Shown piece after piece: positions 5,922 through 8,087 of a DNA stretch of 8,087 nt (positions within the stretch are counted from its first letter, which is position 1; the number at the start of each line of letters is the position of its first letter). Origin of the DNA: CAYSWF01 sp964562905 (GTDB lineage: Bacteria; Patescibacteriota; Andersenbacteria; UBA10190); the NCBI GenBank assembly GCA_964562905.1, contig CAZLVG010000043.1:1-8087 (forward strand), in the 5' to 3' direction. The notes below the pieces were generated by a model. The model did not search any database and was not told the origin of the DNA. It worked only from the letters and a program-made list of their open reading frames with translations. The position numbers and the translations under genes are program-made.

Positions 5922-5948
5922 GAATAAAACTTTTCGGCTTTTTTGAGG

Positions 5949-5988
5949 CCAATTCGTGGGCGGCACGCAGTGCCGCCCATTGGTTTTT
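5949..5988 (+). terminator. Intrinsic terminator after tRNA-Leu
   Basis: GGGCGGCAC (5958-5966) and GTGCCGCCC (5970-5978) form a perfect nine-pair stem over a GCA loop. CCAAT (5949-5953) and ATTGG (5979-5983) can extend it past a TCGT bulge. Five T follow at 5984-5988. Confidence 0.82.
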
Positions 5989-6010
5989 GTGCGGGGAATC
6001 CTTGCCGCTC

Positions 6011-6072
6011 GGCGCGCTAACGCGCGCCTCGCGGTTGGCCAAAACGAGGTTCGAGCCAAAGATTTCTTTGGC
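6011..6072. other. Two further hairpins downstream of the tRNA terminator
   Basis: GGCGCGC-TAAC-GCGCGCC (6011-6028) and GCCAAAG-ATTT-CTTTGGC (6055-6072) are perfect seven-pair stems with four-base loops. The second is followed by ACCTTTTTCTC, weakly like a terminator. No gene is seen between 5990 and about 6120. Confidence 0.4.
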
Positions 6073-6143
6073 AGCGACCTTTTTCTCTCCTTGGCTACGA
6101 TGATACTACACACTTTTCCTTAAACCGTGCCCAGGCGTTTTCG

Positions 6144-6275
6144 TTGGTAAAGCGCCTCTACAAAGAAAGCGGAAAGCGACTCAAAATGGGGTTGTTAACA
6201 CTAACCCTTAATGAAATCGCTTCCCACTATGACGATCATTACACAGTCATACGCTATGCTCAAAAAAGTGGAAAT
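6144..6275 (+). pseudogene. Possible HTH fragment, perhaps the C-terminus of another RAYT-type transposase
   Basis: This open stretch encodes a basic segment (K-R-L-Y-K-E-S-G-K-R-L-K) followed by L-T-L-N-E-I-A-S-H-Y-D-D-H-Y-T-V-I-R-Y-A. The pattern of a helix with E-I-A, a turn, and H-Y-T-V-I resembles the DnaA-like or short HTH domain at the C-terminus of many RAYT transposases. It has no convincing start codon or ribosome binding site (the frame is open further upstream) and runs into the tandem TGGGGTCA repeats. It could be the tail of an older, adjacent element. The resemblance is from memory and the segment is short. Confidence 0.35.
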
Positions 6276-6555
6276 GGGGTCAGGAAATGGGGTCAGCCAC
6301 CATTAATTTCATGCTATTATCCTGACATGCCCCGTGTCCTTAGAACAGATGCCGGTAATTACATCTATCATGTGCTGAACCGGGCGAATGCGCGGGTACG
6401 GATATTTGATGATAAAAAGGATTACGAGCTTTTTGAATTAATTCTGGAAGACGCCATTCAGCGTTACGATATGCGGCTGCTCGCATACTGTATTATACCT
6501 GATCATTGAGTGCCAGGTTTTCCGGGGAGACCTGAAAACGGTGGCTGACCCCATT
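6270..6555 (+). mobile_element. Internally deleted RAYT (REP-associated tyrosine transposase) element with terminal inverted repeats
   Basis: AATGGGGTCAGCCACC at 6286-6301 is the perfect 16-base reverse complement of 6540-6555. On the left it is preceded by a tandem duplication of the 13-mer GGAAATGGGGTCA (6270-6282 and 6283-6295). A truncated transposase lies between. TGGGGTCAG-type ends flanking Y1-family transposase genes are a familiar arrangement. At about 270 bases between outer ends, far below the length needed for a full transposase of roughly 200-300 codons, it is a dead, MITE-like derivative. Confidence 0.72.
6327..6509 (+). pseudogene. Truncated REP-associated tyrosine transposase (Y1/IS200-like), N-terminal 60 aa
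   Basis: Intact proteins of this family nick and rejoin single-stranded DNA at hairpin ends, using an HUH metal-binding motif and a downstream catalytic tyrosine. This frame starts at ATG 6327 with M-P-R-V-L-R, followed by Y-I-Y-H-V-L-N-R-A-N-A-R, I-F-D-D-K-K-D-Y-E-L-F and R-L-L-A-Y-C-I-I-P-D-H. The family normally continues M-P-N-H-W-H. Here a TGA (6507-6509) follows the first histidine, so the second histidine and the tyrosine are lost. Downstream of the stop the same frame reads V-P-G-F-P-G-R-P-E-N-G-G before another TGA inside the right inverted repeat. The G-R-P resembles the C-terminal end of family members, so a large internal deletion joining the two ends is likely. Confidence 0.8.
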
Positions 6556-6739
6556 ATCCGCTTACCTCTGCGTCGCCCCGGATTCTTATTGCGGGATTGC
6601 CCTGGCCGTTGGTGACCACGTTTCCTTCCTGGCTGAAATTCTCTATAAGCCACTCTTTGGGCTGGTCGTGGATGAGCTCGTCGTAATGGCGGATGCCGGC
6701 TTTGCGAAGGCGTGCTCTTAGGGATCCTTTTTTAGGCAT
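6554..6739 (-). CDS. Small hypothetical protein, 61 aa, ending at the transposon edge
   Basis: ATG at 6739 opens a 61-codon frame that begins M-P-K-K-G-S-L-R-A-R-L-R-K-A-G and is rich in basic residues at the N-terminus, then mixed and soluble (H-D-Q-P-K-E-W-L-I-E-N-F). A weak GAGAAG ribosome binding site lies seven bases upstream. The stop TAA (minus-strand reading of 6554-6556) overlaps the outermost bases of the right inverted repeat of the RAYT element. The original gene may therefore have been longer and cut by the insertion, with the stop supplied by the element. I do not recognise the family; chance coding is possible. Confidence 0.4.
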   Translation of the reverse strand: MPKKGSLRARLRKAGIRHYDELIHDQPKEWLIENFSQEGNVVTNGQGNPAIRIRGDAEVSG

Positions 6740-6828
6740 TAGGAATCTTCTCTTTTTTAAACTGCTCCTTTACCTTGGGCAGGAAAAAAATAAATTATAA
6801 TCAGTGTATTAATAATGATGCCTATGTA

Positions 6829-7914
6829 TTACTTCTTTACATCGCCATAACTAATAGCATCATAAGGATGAATTGTTTCAATGATGGTTTGAAACTTACC
6901 TGTAGTTAAATCCGCCACCTTTACAGAAGGTAAAAACTTCCGACCCCAAAGAGGACTATCCACAACAGTTTTAACCTTCTTACCCCTAGTAGGTAATCCG
7001 GCGTATAGAATTATGTTTGAGCGAATAAAAGCAATGACAAAACCACCCCTGCCCGGCCAATCAACATGTATTGATTCTCTGCTATTAACATCAACCAAAT
7101 AAGGAACTGAATCGTATGTTTGCCCTGTGCCAACATCATAAATCAACACAGATTTTCCGTCAGATGAAACAACGGGAAGCTCTCCTGTATGTAAAAATGT
7201 ATGTGTATTGTTAGTTAAGTCAAAAATAAAAACAGCGCGGACTTTTGGCCATATTTTTTCTCTAGAATATCGTTCCTGAACTTTTATAGGAAATGAATCG
7301 AATCCTGGGATATCGCTATGATTAACCGTTCTAGTGTAAGCTATTTTTTCTCCTTCTGGAAACCATGGCATACGAGAAATTGAATCCACTGGAAACGTAG
7401 TTACAACCTGCTTCTTTTCAATATCCCAAATCTCCATAAAAATATTGCGTTTGATGATATCCCCGGGAGCTTTGTTTCTTAAAATTGCCAGGCGGCCTCT
7501 GTTAGGAGATAAAGCGATGGGACTATCGTAACCAAGCAAATCGAGGACATGTCCTTTTTGGGAAAATATAACATTGTGCGTATCCCCTTCAATTGTAGTT
7601 GATACTAGGTTAATTTTTTCAAAAAGCTCTCCACTAACGTAAACTATCCTCCCTTGTTGATCTGGACCAGTTACATAAAAAATTTTTTTGTCCGATGCTA
7701 TCCTTAGTGATTGTTCTTTAAGATCGGGTAAGGTTATCATCTTAAAAACAGTTTCTTTTCCGGACTCCCGAATAATATAGCCGTGGGCTTGATTGACAAG
7801 ATCTGTTGCCTCGGGACCATCTATGGTCTGATGTTTGCCAGGGAAGCAACTTTGTCCAACAAGAACAACAAACAATAGCGATATAAATAGTACTATTAAC
7901 ATAGCTTTTTTCAT
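6829..7914 (-). CDS. Exported or membrane-anchored beta-propeller-like protein of unknown function, 361 aa
   Basis: ATG 7914 is chosen because AGGAGAG (minus-strand reading of 7919-7925) lies just upstream and a signal-type N-terminus follows at once: M-K-K, then a hydrophobic run at about residues 4-20, then G-Q-S-C with C23. The cysteine suggests a lipoprotein, but the lipobox is poor (G at -3, Q at -2), so an uncleaved anchor is possible. The rest has repeated strand patterns resembling TolB/WD40-like propellers: I-W-D-I-E-K-K-Q-V-V, then M-P-W-F-P-E-G-E-K-I-A-Y; V-F-I-F-D-L-T-N-N-T-H-T, then V-S-S-D-G-K-S-V-L-I; and V-A-D-L-T-T-G-K. I see no catalytic motif. The gene is clearly AT-richer than the block at 383-4243, which suggests separate origin or recent transfer. 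An in-frame ATG 13 codons upstream lacks a ribosome binding site. The flanks (6740-6828 and 7926-8087) show no further gene. Confidence 0.8.
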   Translation of the reverse strand: MKKAMLIVLFISLLFVVLVGQSCFPGKHQTIDGPEATDLVNQAHGYIIRESGKETVFKMITLPDLKEQSLRIASDKKIFYVTGPDQQGRIVYVSGELFEKINLVSTTIEGDTHNVIFSQKGHVLDLLGYDSPIALSPNRGRLAILRNKAPGDIIKRNIFMEIWDIEKKQVVTTFPVDSISRMPWFPEGEKIAYTRTVNHSDIPGFDSFPIKVQERYSREKIWPKVRAVFIFDLTNNTHTFLHTGELPVVSSDGKSVLIYDVGTGQTYDSVPYLVDVNSRESIHVDWPGRGGFVIAFIRSNIILYAGLPTRGKKVKTVVDSPLWGRKFLPSVKVADLTTGKFQTIIETIHPYDAISYGDVKK

Positions 7915-8087
7915 AGCTCTCTCCTGAATGCAGTTATGGTGCTTTCTATACAACTTCGACCAATAAAAAATGACTTATTTTTAGCTTCCGTCATTTCCCC
8001 TTTGGAAACATTGATTAGCTTTTCTATATCTTAAGAGGTGCGCACGCTTTTTAGAACCAGTTAGCGTCCATTCAGTCCTTTGATTTC

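Noticed and set aside
5689..6042. Minus-strand open frame reading G-M-R-G-F-E-P-P-R-T-N-V-H-S-A-L
   Set aside because: This is the antisense translation of the tRNA-Leu gene, a common false protein in databases, and it runs through the N gap.

Overview
The window reads as a bacterial metagenome scaffold, probably from Patescibacteria (the candidate phyla radiation, Parcubacteria-like). I infer this from remembered family resemblance, not from a search. The basis is a SecG / pseudopilin-like protein / membrane-anchored solute-binding protein run with no permease genes, a bifunctional phosphoglucose/phosphomannose isomerase of the short SIS type, and small GC-rich palindromic repeats. A run of exactly 100 N (5704-5803) marks a scaffold join, so the order across it is not certain.

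Left edge (1-330): two minus-strand reading frames. One is a 64-codon gene with a very strong ribosome binding site. The other starts three bases after it and leaves the window. A perfect 26-bp palindrome overlaps the end of the first and lies just before the second. A hairpin plus T-run at 298-328 separates this area from the plus-strand genes.

Core plus-strand block (383-4243): secG, a pseudopilin-like protein and an extracellular family 5 solute-binding protein are spaced two bases apart and look like one operon concerned with export and the cell surface. A 275-bp interval packed with inverted repeats follows, including a dispersed palindromic repeat. Then comes the phosphosugar isomerase gene with its own possible promoter, closed by a clear intrinsic terminator.

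Decayed and rearranged block (4328-6739): a family 4 glycosyltransferase is broken by a clean early frameshift and by heavy decay over its C-terminal catalytic part. Next are tandem copies of the 5' part of tRNA-Leu interrupted by a palindromic insert, the N gap, and finally an intact tRNA-Leu(CAG) with terminator. After that lies a dead REP-associated tyrosine transposase (RAYT) element with perfect 16-bp terminal inverted repeats, and a small minus-strand ORF that stops exactly at the element's edge.

Right side (6740-8087): a visibly AT-richer minus-strand gene for an exported or membrane-anchored protein with beta-propeller-like repeats, of unknown function.

I see no CRISPR array and no convincing new multi-gene system. 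The most unusual structures are the interrupted tRNA-Leu copies, the internally deleted RAYT element, and the palindrome at the left edge.
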